A stretch of 64,000 bases of DNA from Bacteroides sp. (GTDB lineage Bacteria; Bacteroidota; Bacteroidia; Bacteroidales; Bacteroidaceae): the NCBI GenBank assembly GCA_017992695.1, contig JAGOOC010000008.1, positions 1 to 64,000 of the forward strand, read 5' to 3'. The notes under the pieces are model-generated. The model searched no databases, had not been told where the DNA came from, and saw only the letters and a list, made by a program, of their open reading frames with translations. Below are positions 28,928 to 37,164 of this stretch, in pieces (the first letter of the stretch is position 1; each line of letters begins with the position of its first letter). The translations under genes were made by a program, and so were the position numbers.

Positions 28928-30238
28928 ATGGCTAGAGCAATAGATATTCCTGATAAAAAGAAGAAGAAACGAGTAATAATTGTTGGCGGAGGGTTTGGCG
29001 GATTAAAACTGGCTCGTCAGCTCAAGAATAAAAATTTTCAGATTGTTCTTTTTGATCGGAATAACCATCATTTATTTCAACCTCTTTTATATCAGGTGGC
29101 AACTGCGGGTGTTGAGCCCAGTGCCATCTCGTTTCCTTTCCGAAAAATTTTTCATAAACGCAAAGATGTTCATATTCGTATTTGCGAGGTGCAGCGAGTA
29201 ATTCCTGAAAAGAATACACTAGAGACCTCTATTGGTACGCTTGGCTACGATTATCTGGTTATTGCTACCGGGTGTGATACTAATTTTTTTGGCAACGACG
29301 AATTGGCTCAACAAACGCTCTCGCTGAAAACGACTGCAGAAGCACTTTACAACCGCAACCAAATTTTGGACAGTTTTGAGCAGGCTCAGAATACGAATGA
29401 TTTGTTAGCTCGCCAAGCACTTATGACTTTTGTGATTGTAGGTGGGGGTGCAACCGGCATAGAACTATCAGGTGCACTGGCCGAAATGCGTGAATATATC
29501 TTGCCACACGATTATCCTGATTTGGATGTTGCACACATGCGCATTACTCTTATTGATGCGGGATCTCGTTTACTTGCTGCCTTTTCCGAAAAATCATCAG
29601 ACGAAGTAAAAGCCTGTTTAGCCAAAAGAGGAGTTGAAATCAAGGTCAATTGCAAAGTGGAAACCTATGAAAACAATATATTAACGCTAGGTGATGGTAG
29701 CATTATTTCAACTGCCAATGTGTTTTGGGTTGCAGGAGTAAAAGCAAATAGTCTATCGGGCTTACCTCTTGAAGTATATGGGGCCGGTAATCGATTAAAA
29801 GTCGATGCCTATAATCGGGTCTGTGGCTACGAAAACATCTTTTCGATAGGCGATACTGCTTTGATGGTTTTACCCGATTATCCCAAAGGACACCCACAGG
29901 TCGTTCAACCTGCTATCCAGCAGGCTCGCTTATTGGTGCGTAATTTAAATAGACTAGTTGAAAACCGTCCTATGCAACCCTTTATTTATCACAACAAAGG
30001 GTCGATGGCCACTGTAGGTCGCAATCATGCTGTTGTCGAACTAAAAAGAATGCGTTTTTCCGGGTTTCCGGCATGGATAGTGTGGTTGTTTGTTCATTTA
30101 ATGAGTATAGTTGGAGTTAAAAATCGACTATTTATATTGTTAGATTGGATGTGGAGCTACTTTACCCATGACCCCTCTTTGCGACTTATAATTAAGCCTT
30201 TAAATAAAGGCAAATTGTGTGATACTGATAAATATTAG
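28928..30238 (+). CDS. ndh: Type II NADH dehydrogenase (NDH-2)
   Basis: A 436-residue flavoprotein that passes electrons from NADH to quinone without pumping protons. The FAD-binding Rossmann motif is GGGFGGLKLAR near residue 21, the second dinucleotide site is VIVGGGATGIELSGALAE near 174, and the C-terminal FAD motif is IFSIGDTA. The last 80 residues contain hydrophobic and aromatic stretches suited to peripheral membrane attachment. A DoxX-type membrane protein is encoded 71 bases downstream behind a separate promoter match. Confidence 0.92.
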   Translation: MARAIDIPDKKKKKRVIIVGGGFGGLKLARQLKNKNFQIVLFDRNNHHLFQPLLYQVATAGVEPSAISFPFRKIFHKRKDVHIRICEVQRVIPEKNTLETSIGTLGYDYLVIATGCDTNFFGNDELAQQTLSLKTTAEALYNRNQILDSFEQAQNTNDLLARQALMTFVIVGGGATGIELSGALAEMREYILPHDYPDLDVAHMRITLIDAGSRLLAAFSEKSSDEVKACLAKRGVEIKVNCKVETYENNILTLGDGSIISTANVFWVAGVKANSLSGLPLEVYGAGNRLKVDAYNRVCGYENIFSIGDTALMVLPDYPKGHPQVVQPAIQQARLLVRNLNRLVENRPMQPFIYHNKGSMATVGRNHAVVELKRMRFSGFPAWIVWLFVHLMSIVGVKNRLFILLDWMWSYFTHDPSLRLIIKPLNKGKLCDTDKY

Positions 30239-30264
30239 CAAATTGAAAAATGAAGCAATTTCCC

Positions 30265-30272
30265 TATATTTG
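30265..30272 (+). promoter_or_regulatory. -7 box for the DoxX gene
   Basis: TATATTTG matches TAnnTTTG and lies 37 bases before the start codon. Confidence 0.5.
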
Positions 30273-30309
30273 TGGAATATTATTTTTAATCTTTTAAAAA
30301 CATAAAAAC

Positions 30310-30753
30310 ATGATTTACAATTTTTTATTTCCAATGAGGTGCAACGATTCAAAAGTATCTCTCTTTCTCTTGGCTATGCGCATTGTCTTTGGCTTACTGC
30401 TGATGCATCATGGATTGCAGAAACTGATGAACTTTCAAGAGCTCTCTCAGGCTTTTCCCGATCCGATCGGGTTGGGAACTAGTGTCTCGCTAGGTTTAGC
30501 CGTTTTTGCAGAACTGTTCTGCTCTATAGGGTTTCTTGCAGGTGTTTTATATCGTCTGGCATTGATACCAATGATATTTACTATGTTTGTGATTGTTTTT
30601 ATTGTTCACGGCCAGCAAAACTTTGCAGCTAAAGAGTTACCCATTATCTACCTATCTGTATTTGTATTGATGTATTTGGTTGGTCCGGGTAAGTATTCCG
30701 TAGATTATTGGATAGGTAGCAAACTAAAACTAGCAAGTAAAAAAAACGACTGA
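30310..30753 (+). CDS. DoxX family membrane protein
   Basis: A 147-residue protein with four hydrophobic helices and the DoxX pattern (LAMRIVFGLLLMHHGLQKL, GLAVFAELFCSIGFLAG). Family members are linked to quinone-related electron transfer or redox stress, but a precise role is rarely known. Proximity to NDH-2 suggests a link to the quinone pool, which is inference only. The stop codon lies within the left arm of a terminator hairpin. Confidence 0.85.
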   Translation: MIYNFLFPMRCNDSKVSLFLLAMRIVFGLLLMHHGLQKLMNFQELSQAFPDPIGLGTSVSLGLAVFAELFCSIGFLAGVLYRLALIPMIFTMFVIVFIVHGQQNFAAKELPIIYLSVFVLMYLVGPGKYSVDYWIGSKLKLASKKND

Positions 30754-30775
30754 TTTGATTGAAAATCAAATCAGT
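30749..30775 (+). terminator. Terminator overlapping the DoxX stop codon
   Basis: A perfect 12-base stem (30749-30760 with 30764-30775) with a GAA loop. The TGA stop at 30751-30753 is part of the left arm. It has an AT-rich stem without a strong T run, so efficiency may be modest. Confidence 0.6.
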
Positions 30776-30864
30776 ATTATTAATTTTGTATATGAAAAAC
30801 AGACCTAATTAAACGAAAAAAAACTGTTTTACGATCATTTATTCTATAAATTAAAAAATTAAGT

Positions 30865-31419
30865 ATGAAAAAAAGTAGATTGACTTATGTAGCTGCCTGT
30901 GTTTTTTGCAGTACAATTTTGTTTAGCTCATGTGTAGGATCGTTTGGTTTATTCAATCGCCTCTCTTCATGGAATCAAACTGTAGGACATAAATTTGTGA
31001 ATGAATTAGTTTTCATTGCCCTAAACATTGTTCCGGTTTATCCTATTGCTTATTTGGCAGATGCCGTGGTTATCAACTCTATTGAGTTTTGGACGGGTTC
31101 GAACCCAATGGCAAACGTTGGTGACGTGAGAAAAGTAAAAGGTGAAAACGGTAACTACATGGTTGAGACGCTCAGAGATGGTTATTCAATCTCAAAAGAA
31201 GGCGATAAGAAGGCCATGGAGTTGATTTATAACAAGGACGCCAACACATGGAATGTAGTAGCCGAAGGAGAAACTACTGAGTTATTGAAAATGAAGAACG
31301 ATGGAACGGCAGACCTGATATTACCTAACGGAACTACAATGAACGTAACGTTAGATGCAAAAGGAATGACAGCTGCACGTCAAGTTGCAATGGATAACTC
31401 GATGTTTGCAGCACGCTAA
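30865..31419 (+). CDS. DUF3332 lipoprotein
   Basis: A 184-residue protein with a lipoprotein signal (LFSSCVGS; lipobox Cys at about residue 20). The DUF3332 core follows (SFGLFNRLSSWNQ, FVNELVFIALNIVPVYP, IEFWTGSNP), including one hydrophobic segment. A C-terminal beta-rich part has regular polar strands. The function of the family is unknown. It is monocistronic and ends before a bidirectional hairpin. A candidate -7 (TAATTTTG) is at 30781-30788. Confidence 0.85.
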   Translation: MKKSRLTYVAACVFCSTILFSSCVGSFGLFNRLSSWNQTVGHKFVNELVFIALNIVPVYPIAYLADAVVINSIEFWTGSNPMANVGDVRKVKGENGNYMVETLRDGYSISKEGDKKAMELIYNKDANTWNVVAEGETTELLKMKNDGTADLILPNGTTMNVTLDAKGMTAARQVAMDNSMFAAR

Positions 31420-31440
31420 GTTTATTCAAAAACGTTTTTA

Positions 31441-31512
31441 AAACGAAAATTCCCCAAATTGTATAGAGAATAGTCTAAACTGAATCTATAACAATTTGGG
31501 GAATCTTCGTTT
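31441..31512. terminator. Bidirectional terminator between the DUF3332 gene and tamL
   Basis: Arms 31449-31462 and 31491-31504 pair perfectly (14 bases). An outer stem (31441-31447 with 31506-31512) extends it beyond one mismatch, and A and T runs flank each side. It sits between convergent genes. Confidence 0.8.
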
Positions 31513-31525
31513 GTATACGTATCAA

Positions 31526-33835
31526 TCAGAAAGGGTATCCTACTGCAAAGTGGAAAGCAAAATCACGACTGAAGTTTGGCTGCATAATTGGGTAACGATC
31601 ACTACCACTTTTGTACATTGGGTTAACAGCCTTCATACCTCCGTCAAAACGAAGCACAAAGAAATCCAAATCAAGTCTAATCCCCAATCCATAGGCTACT
31701 GCAATCTGTTTGTAGAACTCATTAAACTCAAACACTCCTCCTGGCTGATTCTCGTAACTGCGTATGGTCCAAATATTACCTGCATCAACAAATAGTGCTC
31801 CTTGCAGTTTCCAGAACAATTTACTACGATATTCCACACTAGCATCGAGCTTGATATCTCCCGAATGATCAAGAAAGTTTCCTCCACCCGAGAAAGAACC
31901 GGGTCCTAAGCTGCGTACGGTCCACCCGCGTACACTGTTGGCTCCTCCCGAGAAGTATTGCTTTTCAAATGGAATGATTTTTGCATTTAAATAAGGAACA
32001 GCCACCCCCATACCGATATGAAAAGCTAGCGAATTGCGGTAATCAATACTAATATTCTTCGCAAAATCAAAATCGGCTTTGAGGTATTGAGCGTATGGAA
32101 TTCCCAGAATGGCATATTCCCCATCACTGTTTTTTCGGATGTTTGTGGCTTTAGATAGGGCATAGAGCAGATTACCTGCCGATTCAAAGTTCACACGAAC
32201 AGAGTAGGAATTTGTTTTGATGGTATTATTGACCAGCGAGCTCCCGGCACTGTTATAGTTGTAGCTATATCCCATGCGTACAATCAATCGGTTCTTGTAA
32301 TTATACTCAAAAATATGACTCTGTCCTTTATTGGTGAAATCGTCTTTAAACTGATCCGAAATCCAAGGTAAATACAGATAACTAATGTCAATCAAGTCAA
32401 TGCGGTGCTGCGTGCGTTGGCGTTGTGCCCACTTGTAACTCCATGAAGTCGAAGCTACGGTACGCGAGAATTCGGGGCGTAGCTGATAGCTGTACTGCAA
32501 GCCAAACTCGGTAGTGGCACGTATCTTCCGTTTAAAATCAGAAGAGACGAAAGGAAACAGGAAATTAGGAAAGTTCAGATTGGTTTCCACCGCAAGCTCC
32601 GTGTAATTGTTGTTACGGTAGTTACCTGGTAGCCCCGTGATGGCTTCATAGGCCCCTCGGAACTTCGTCATAAAAGTTTCAGAACCCCGAAATAAATTTC
32701 GATGTTGAAAAGAGACTGATGCTGCTGCTCCCAAATCACCAGCAGAATTCGTGCCTTCTACTTCAAATGAGACTGATTTATGCTTACTCTTAGTCAGCAT
32801 CACGTAGCAGTTGAGCTGTGTGGTGTCTTCTGCCTGCGTTTCGAGGAAGCGTATGTTGGTGTACTTTAGCGCCGAAAGGCGACCAAAGTTAGTGTACGTT
32901 CGTTGTACGGCCTTTTCGTTATACAATTCGCCGGGGGCAAAACGAAGATTCTCTGTCAGCACTTTAGGGCGCAAGTACAATTTATCTTTATAGTAGATAG
33001 AAAAGCCATCGTAATGCAGTGAATCGTTAATGTCGATGCTGCTTAAAGCCGATGATTGCAAAACATCATAATCGGCTATAAAACTTATTTTGTTGATTTG
33101 ATACAAAGGATGATCTTTGGGTTCATCGCTCTGAGAATCTTTATAGCGGTGAAGAGTCATGGTTAAGTCTACCAGATGAGTATTGCGCACCGTATCTGCA
33201 GTATAACTAAGGTAGTCTTTGTTGAATTTATAATAACCTTTTGAAAGCAAGTTGTCGGTAATACGCTGCCGTTCACCATCCAGTTTGTTTACATCAAACA
33301 ACATACCCTCGTGCAACAATGTAAAGGTAGAATCTTTCAGTACCTGTTCGGCTATCTTCGTGTCGTTAATGTTGTATTTTAACGAACGGATAATATACGG
33401 CTGCCCAGATTTAACCTCATAATCAAGTTTAAGCTTTTTCTTTTTGATGCGAACAGAGTGTGTTACGCTGGCTCCCATATACCCCATGTTCTGAAGTACT
33501 TTTGTCAACTCTTCTTGAGAACGCTGCGCATCTGATTCGCTGTAAATAACCGGAGCATCGCCTATGCGACGAAGAAATCTATTCGACCAGCGCGTAGAGT
33601 CCCGACCCGATAAATTATACAAATAAAGTTGAGTCTTTATTAGGCTAAACCACTTCGGATTAGGGTTTTGACGAACATAAGACCGTAGATTTGACGGCTT
33701 AATCTCTTTATTGTCGGTGTGTATCTTTACTTCATCTAATAGGTAGGAACCCTCGGGCACAAACTTTGTGGCAGTGCACGAAACGAGTGATATAATTGTA
33801 ACGGAAAATAATGTGTAAAATAAACCTCTCTTCAT
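31526..33835 (-). CDS. tamL: TamL-type outer-membrane lipoprotein (BamA/TamA superfamily)
   Basis: A 769-residue outer-membrane protein. It has a lipoprotein signal (LVSCTATKFVPEGSYLL; lipobox Cys about 20), POTRA-like domains in the first half, and a C-terminal Omp85 barrel with the conserved GGANSVRGW loop. In Bacteroidetes the TamA role is filled by this lipoprotein form, which works with TamB in envelope biogenesis; no tamB is in the window. The open frame runs to 33859, but a -7 match at 33861-33868 directly precedes that codon, so the ATG at 33835 is chosen. Confidence 0.88.
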   Translation of the reverse strand: MKRGLFYTLFSVTIISLVSCTATKFVPEGSYLLDEVKIHTDNKEIKPSNLRSYVRQNPNPKWFSLIKTQLYLYNLSGRDSTRWSNRFLRRIGDAPVIYSESDAQRSQEELTKVLQNMGYMGASVTHSVRIKKKKLKLDYEVKSGQPYIIRSLKYNINDTKIAEQVLKDSTFTLLHEGMLFDVNKLDGERQRITDNLLSKGYYKFNKDYLSYTADTVRNTHLVDLTMTLHRYKDSQSDEPKDHPLYQINKISFIADYDVLQSSALSSIDINDSLHYDGFSIYYKDKLYLRPKVLTENLRFAPGELYNEKAVQRTYTNFGRLSALKYTNIRFLETQAEDTTQLNCYVMLTKSKHKSVSFEVEGTNSAGDLGAAASVSFQHRNLFRGSETFMTKFRGAYEAITGLPGNYRNNNYTELAVETNLNFPNFLFPFVSSDFKRKIRATTEFGLQYSYQLRPEFSRTVASTSWSYKWAQRQRTQHRIDLIDISYLYLPWISDQFKDDFTNKGQSHIFEYNYKNRLIVRMGYSYNYNSAGSSLVNNTIKTNSYSVRVNFESAGNLLYALSKATNIRKNSDGEYAILGIPYAQYLKADFDFAKNISIDYRNSLAFHIGMGVAVPYLNAKIIPFEKQYFSGGANSVRGWTVRSLGPGSFSGGGNFLDHSGDIKLDASVEYRSKLFWKLQGALFVDAGNIWTIRSYENQPGGVFEFNEFYKQIAVAYGLGIRLDLDFFVLRFDGGMKAVNPMYKSGSDRYPIMQPNFSRDFAFHFAVGYPF

Positions 33836-33860
33836 ACGATATTTTGCGTCAAATGGCATA

Positions 33861-33868
33861 CAAATATA
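33861..33868 (-). promoter_or_regulatory. -7 box for tamL
   Basis: The minus strand reads TATATTTG. The next in-frame ATG (33859) follows within two bases, before any transcript could begin, so the lipoprotein start at 33835 is the usable one. Confidence 0.55.
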
Positions 33869-33942
33869 GCTTATATTTTTCGTTTTGGGAAATAATCAGT
33901 AGAAAAGAGGATGAAGAGGATGGCTTATTGGGAATATCTTTA

Positions 33943-33950
33943 TAGATTTG
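33943..33950 (+). promoter_or_regulatory. -7 box for the SpoU methyltransferase gene
   Basis: TAGATTTG matches TAnnTTTG and lies 19 bases before the start codon, in a divergent region shared with tamL. Confidence 0.5.
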
Positions 33951-33969
33951 TCGTAAAATTAAAGGTAAC

Positions 33970-34734
33970 ATGATACTGTTGAGCAAAAATAAAATAAAGT
34001 ATATCCGCTCCTTGGAGCTGAAGAAGATCCGTAAACAAGAGAATGTATTCTTAGCCGAAGGACCTAAGTTGGTCAATGATTTGTTAGGTCGTTTTCCCTG
34101 TCGCTTTCTAACAGCTACTACCGGTTGGTTGAATGAACATCCTGATATACAAGCAGATGAAATTGCCGAAGCTACTACCGAAGAGCTGTCTCGTGCCAGT
34201 TTGTTGAAGACTCCACAGCAGGTTCTTGCCGTTTTTGAACAACCGGAATATGCGTTTGATATCGAAGTGATTCGTCAATCGCTATGCTTGGCACTTGATG
34301 ATGTGCAAGATCCGGGCAACCTGGGTACCATTATCCGATTGGCCGATTGGTTTGGTATTGAGCACCTCTTCTGTTCGCCAAATACAGTCGATGTTTATAA
34401 CCCTAAAACAGTACAAGCCACCATGGGCGGAATTGCCCGTGTAAAGGTACACTATACTCCCTTACCCAATCTGATACAATCGTTGGGTGATGTTCCCGTA
34501 TATGGCACTTTCTTAGAAGGAGAAAACATCTATGAGCAACACTTAACAACCAATGGTCTTATTGTGATGGGAAATGAAGGAAGCGGCATTGGTTCCGAAG
34601 TAAAGGAATTAATTAACAAGAAACTATACATTCCCAACTATCCGATGGAGCGCGAAACCTCCGAATCACTCAATGTAGCCATTGCTACCGCAGTTGTTTG
34701 CGCTGAGTTTCGGCGACAGGCTGCATGGTCGTAA
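33970..34734 (+). CDS. SpoU/TrmH family RNA 2'-O-methyltransferase
   Basis: A 254-residue SPOUT methyltransferase. The N-terminal substrate-binding domain begins IRSLELKKIRKQENVFLAEG. The knotted catalytic domain has the three family motifs: DPGNLGTIIRLADWFG, IVMGNEGSGIG and PMERETSESLNVAIA. It should 2'-O-methylate rRNA or tRNA; which nucleotide cannot be told. Its last 50 bases overlap, tail to tail, the end of an 85-residue gene on the other strand. Confidence 0.92.
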   Translation: MILLSKNKIKYIRSLELKKIRKQENVFLAEGPKLVNDLLGRFPCRFLTATTGWLNEHPDIQADEIAEATTEELSRASLLKTPQQVLAVFEQPEYAFDIEVIRQSLCLALDDVQDPGNLGTIIRLADWFGIEHLFCSPNTVDVYNPKTVQATMGGIARVKVHYTPLPNLIQSLGDVPVYGTFLEGENIYEQHLTTNGLIVMGNEGSGIGSEVKELINKKLYIPNYPMERETSESLNVAIATAVVCAEFRRQAAWS

Positions 34735-34942
34735 AATCGAAAGGGTAAAGTATGAAAGCGGAAAAGAGATCTTCCGCTTTTTCTTTGGATAACACAATCA
34801 CTCCCGGCATCCATTCAACCGATTCAATCTCTTCGGTCAATGGAAAGAAGCGCACCACCCTCTCTTCTTCCAGTTCCACCACGTATTGTTTCAGAAAACC
34901 AGATTCGGGTACAAACAGATAATGTGAAGCAAAGCGTTTCAT
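34685..34942 (-). CDS. Hypothetical protein, last gene of the ileS-lspA run
   Basis: An 85-residue soluble protein that I do not recognise. It has alternating aromatic and acidic segments (LFVPESGFLKQYVVELEEE) suggestive of a small beta domain. It starts 15 bases after the DUF4296 gene on the same strand, which suggests it belongs to that operon. Its 3' end overlaps the methyltransferase gene by 50 bases on the opposite strand. No signal peptide is visible. Confidence 0.65.
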   Translation of the reverse strand: MKRFASHYLFVPESGFLKQYVVELEEERVVRFFPLTEEIESVEWMPGVIVLSKEKAEDLFSAFILYPFDFTTMQPVAETQRKQLR

Positions 34943-34957
34943 GGGGAATACACCTAT

Positions 34958-36010
34958 TTAATTGCGTTTGTTGCTAGCAGAACCACTTACCTGCTGTCTG
35001 CGGTTCATACGTCTGTCTCGTTGCATTTGCAGTTTCTCTTGCTGAATATGCTGTTCTGTTTCAAGCTGCTCCGGTTTGATTTGCCGTATTTCATTGCTTC
35101 GCTTATTTAGCTCTTCAGGACGCAATCGAGGTTGACTCTTGGTCTTTGACGAATCTACCTGTGTCTCTGAACCGCTAGAGCCTTTTCCTTGGGTTTGGAT
35201 TGAATCGGCTTGCAACGAATCCTTGGCAGCTGCCGAAAGCGTATCGGTGCAGTGGTAGCGCATCAAACTGATTCGATCGACTAGCAACGTGCGGACTGAT
35301 TTTTCGGTAGGATAATGGATAAACCCGTTCACCTCTTTAATCAAACCTAGCGTGTCTGATTGTAATCGTATCCGTTGTACGCCCGAGTCAAGAATTCGTT
35401 TCGTATGGCTAATCATGCTGTCGTTCTCATAAACAATCTGCATAGCCATAATGGCGGCATGAGCCGTGTCGGGTTTACCTTCTATAAATTGATAACGCAC
35501 TTCCCACACCAATGTATCACGCTTTTTAAAGTTTGAATCGGTGGGAATGGTAAAGGTTATTCGGTTACTGAGTGGCATCCCAGTGAGCAGATTCAGCTGT
35601 TGACCAATCCAGATGTCAACACTGTCTCCGGGAACTGTAGTCTTGGGCTTTTTATCGCGCAGGGCAATGAGGTGATTGATCTCATCGCGTTGCGTGCGAA
35701 GCCGATTACTGACTCTTTCATACATCTTTGCCAAAACGTCTGTGTTTCGGGTGTACCATACGAGTGATGAATCAAACATAGCCTCTGTTGTGCTGTGTTT
35801 CCGAAATACAGCCTCCGTATAAAGTACTCTTTTATAGTTTTCAGTATAGGGCAAATCATCTCCCAAAGCTTGAGCCATGTGATAGTCATACAACAAATCT
35901 TCCATTTGAGATTCGGGTATCACATTGTCAGGTCTCTTGACCTGACAACTTACTATCATCCATGCCGTGAGGCATATGCAACAGAGCTGAAAACAGAAAA
36001 GTTTCTTCAT
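34958..36010 (-). CDS. DUF4296 lipoprotein
   Basis: A 350-residue protein with a lipoprotein signal (WMIVSCQVKRP; lipobox Cys about 22). The DUF4296 domain (IPESQMEDLLYDYHMAQAL through residue about 115) is followed by a less conserved middle. The tail, from about 265 on, is rich in Gln, Arg, Lys and Ser and probably disordered. Its role is unknown. It starts three bases after lspA, the signal peptidase for lipoproteins, so the pair is tightly coupled. Confidence 0.85.
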   Translation of the reverse strand: MKKLFCFQLCCICLTAWMIVSCQVKRPDNVIPESQMEDLLYDYHMAQALGDDLPYTENYKRVLYTEAVFRKHSTTEAMFDSSLVWYTRNTDVLAKMYERVSNRLRTQRDEINHLIALRDKKPKTTVPGDSVDIWIGQQLNLLTGMPLSNRITFTIPTDSNFKKRDTLVWEVRYQFIEGKPDTAHAAIMAMQIVYENDSMISHTKRILDSGVQRIRLQSDTLGLIKEVNGFIHYPTEKSVRTLLVDRISLMRYHCTDTLSAAAKDSLQADSIQTQGKGSSGSETQVDSSKTKSQPRLRPEELNKRSNEIRQIKPEQLETEQHIQQEKLQMQRDRRMNRRQQVSGSASNKRN

Positions 36011-36013
36011 TGT

Positions 36014-36649
36014 CTATTTTGACTTTGTTTCGGTAGAGTGGTAAGACTCGTTTAGGTATTTGCTATAAAAAAGAAGTAAGGCAATAATGCCACAGCTGAT
36101 CGCTGCATCGGCAAAGTTGAAAATCGGACTAAAGAAAATAAAATGATCTCCGCCCACAAAAGGCATCCAAGTAGGCCAGTTAGTTTCGATAATCGGAAAG
36201 TAGAACATATCGACTACTTTGCCATAAAACCAAGTAGAATATCCCCCACTATCGGGTAGAAAGCTTGCAATCTGCGAATGGGTGCTTTCATTGAACAGCA
36301 CTCCATAAAACACACTGTCAATGATATTGCCCAATGCTCCCGTAAAAATTAATGAAACACAAACGATGTATCCGGTTTTAAAACCTCGTTTGATAATCTT
36401 CACGAGATACCAAGCAATCAGTGCTACGGCTACAATGCGGAAAGTAGTAAGAAATAGCTTACTGAATATCTCCATGCCAAAGGCCATGCCGTTGTTTTCA
36501 GTAAAATAGATATAAAACCAATCGGTAACATGAATGCTTTCGTGCCAATACATGTGTGTTTTAATCCATATTTTAATAATCTGATCGATAATCAATACCG
36601 AAAATATGATCAGTAGTGAAATTTGTCCTTTCGTGAGTATTTTTTTCAT
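36014..36649 (-). CDS. lspA: Lipoprotein signal peptidase
   Basis: A 211-residue inner-membrane aspartic peptidase that cleaves prolipoprotein signals after lipidation. Four transmembrane helices are visible, with the catalytic aspartates in GALGNIIDSVFYG and FNFADAAIS. Compared with the usual length of about 160 residues there is an insertion of about 40 residues between them (FLPDSGGYSTWFYGKVVDMF), rich in aromatics and expected on the periplasmic side. It follows the dksA/traR gene and precedes the DUF4296 lipoprotein. Confidence 0.94.
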   Translation of the reverse strand: MKKILTKGQISLLIIFSVLIIDQIIKIWIKTHMYWHESIHVTDWFYIYFTENNGMAFGMEIFSKLFLTTFRIVAVALIAWYLVKIIKRGFKTGYIVCVSLIFTGALGNIIDSVFYGVLFNESTHSQIASFLPDSGGYSTWFYGKVVDMFYFPIIETNWPTWMPFVGGDHFIFFSPIFNFADAAISCGIIALLLFYSKYLNESYHSTETKSK

Positions 36650-36669
36650 TATTCATAAAGCTAAAAGCC

Positions 36670-36746
36670 ACAAGTTACGAGCTACAATTCACAAGCAATA
36701 GCAGCATTTATACTGCCTTACTTGAAAATTGTAGCTCGCAACTTGT
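36670..36746. repeat. Inverted repeat inside the ileS-lspA operon
   Basis: Arms 36670-36695 and 36721-36746 are 26 bases each with three mismatches, and the loop is 25 bases. It lies between the traR/dksA stop and the lspA start, so it would be transcribed as a hairpin. The arms combine CAAGTT and GAGCTACAATT words. It could be a terminator-like attenuator, a processing site, or an unrelated repeat insertion. Confidence 0.7.
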
Positions 36747-36753
36747 AACTAAT

Positions 36754-37134
36754 TTATTTCTTTCCACTATTCTTGGCCTCAATGCTCAATGTAGCATGAG
36801 GTACAGCGCGCAAGCGTTCGGCAGGAATCAACTTACCGGTTTCGCGACAAACGCCATAGGTTTTGTTTTCAATACGTACCATCGCACCCTGCAAGCCCTG
36901 AATGAACTTTTGTTGACGCTGGGCCAGTCGCGTTGTCTCTTCTTTGGATAACGTATTGGCACCCTCTTCAAGCACCTTATATGTAGGCGATGTATCATCG
37001 GTATCATTACCATCCAATCCCATCAGACTCATCTTCAACTGATCGTACTCACGCTGAGCCAATTCGAGCTTTTCGTTGATAATGGTGCGGAACTCTTCTA
37101 ATTCTGCATCTGAATATCTCGTTTTTTCTGTCAT
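36754..37134 (-). CDS. DksA/TraR family regulator with degenerate zinc finger
   Basis: A 126-residue protein of the DksA/TraR family. A long N-terminal coiled-coil (about 5-85) is followed by the C4-type finger region (YGVCRETGKLIPAERLRAVP). Of the four zinc cysteines only Cys96 remains; the others are Thr99, Ser117 and Ala120. DksA binds RNA polymerase with ppGpp; zinc-free variants can keep the fold. It lies 30 bases after ileS and upstream of lspA, a gene order that suggests one transcript. Confidence 0.88.
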   Translation of the reverse strand: MTEKTRYSDAELEEFRTIINEKLELAQREYDQLKMSLMGLDGNDTDDTSPTYKVLEEGANTLSKEETTRLAQRQQKFIQGLQGAMVRIENKTYGVCRETGKLIPAERLRAVPHATLSIEAKNSGKK

Positions 37135-37164
37135 TTCTTTAATAGTTTAAAGGTTAATATTTTT

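Noticed and set aside
36670..36746. Reading the operon inverted repeat as a CRISPR or phage att site
   Set aside because: There is only one pair of arms, in inverted orientation, with no array, integrase or tRNA gene nearby.
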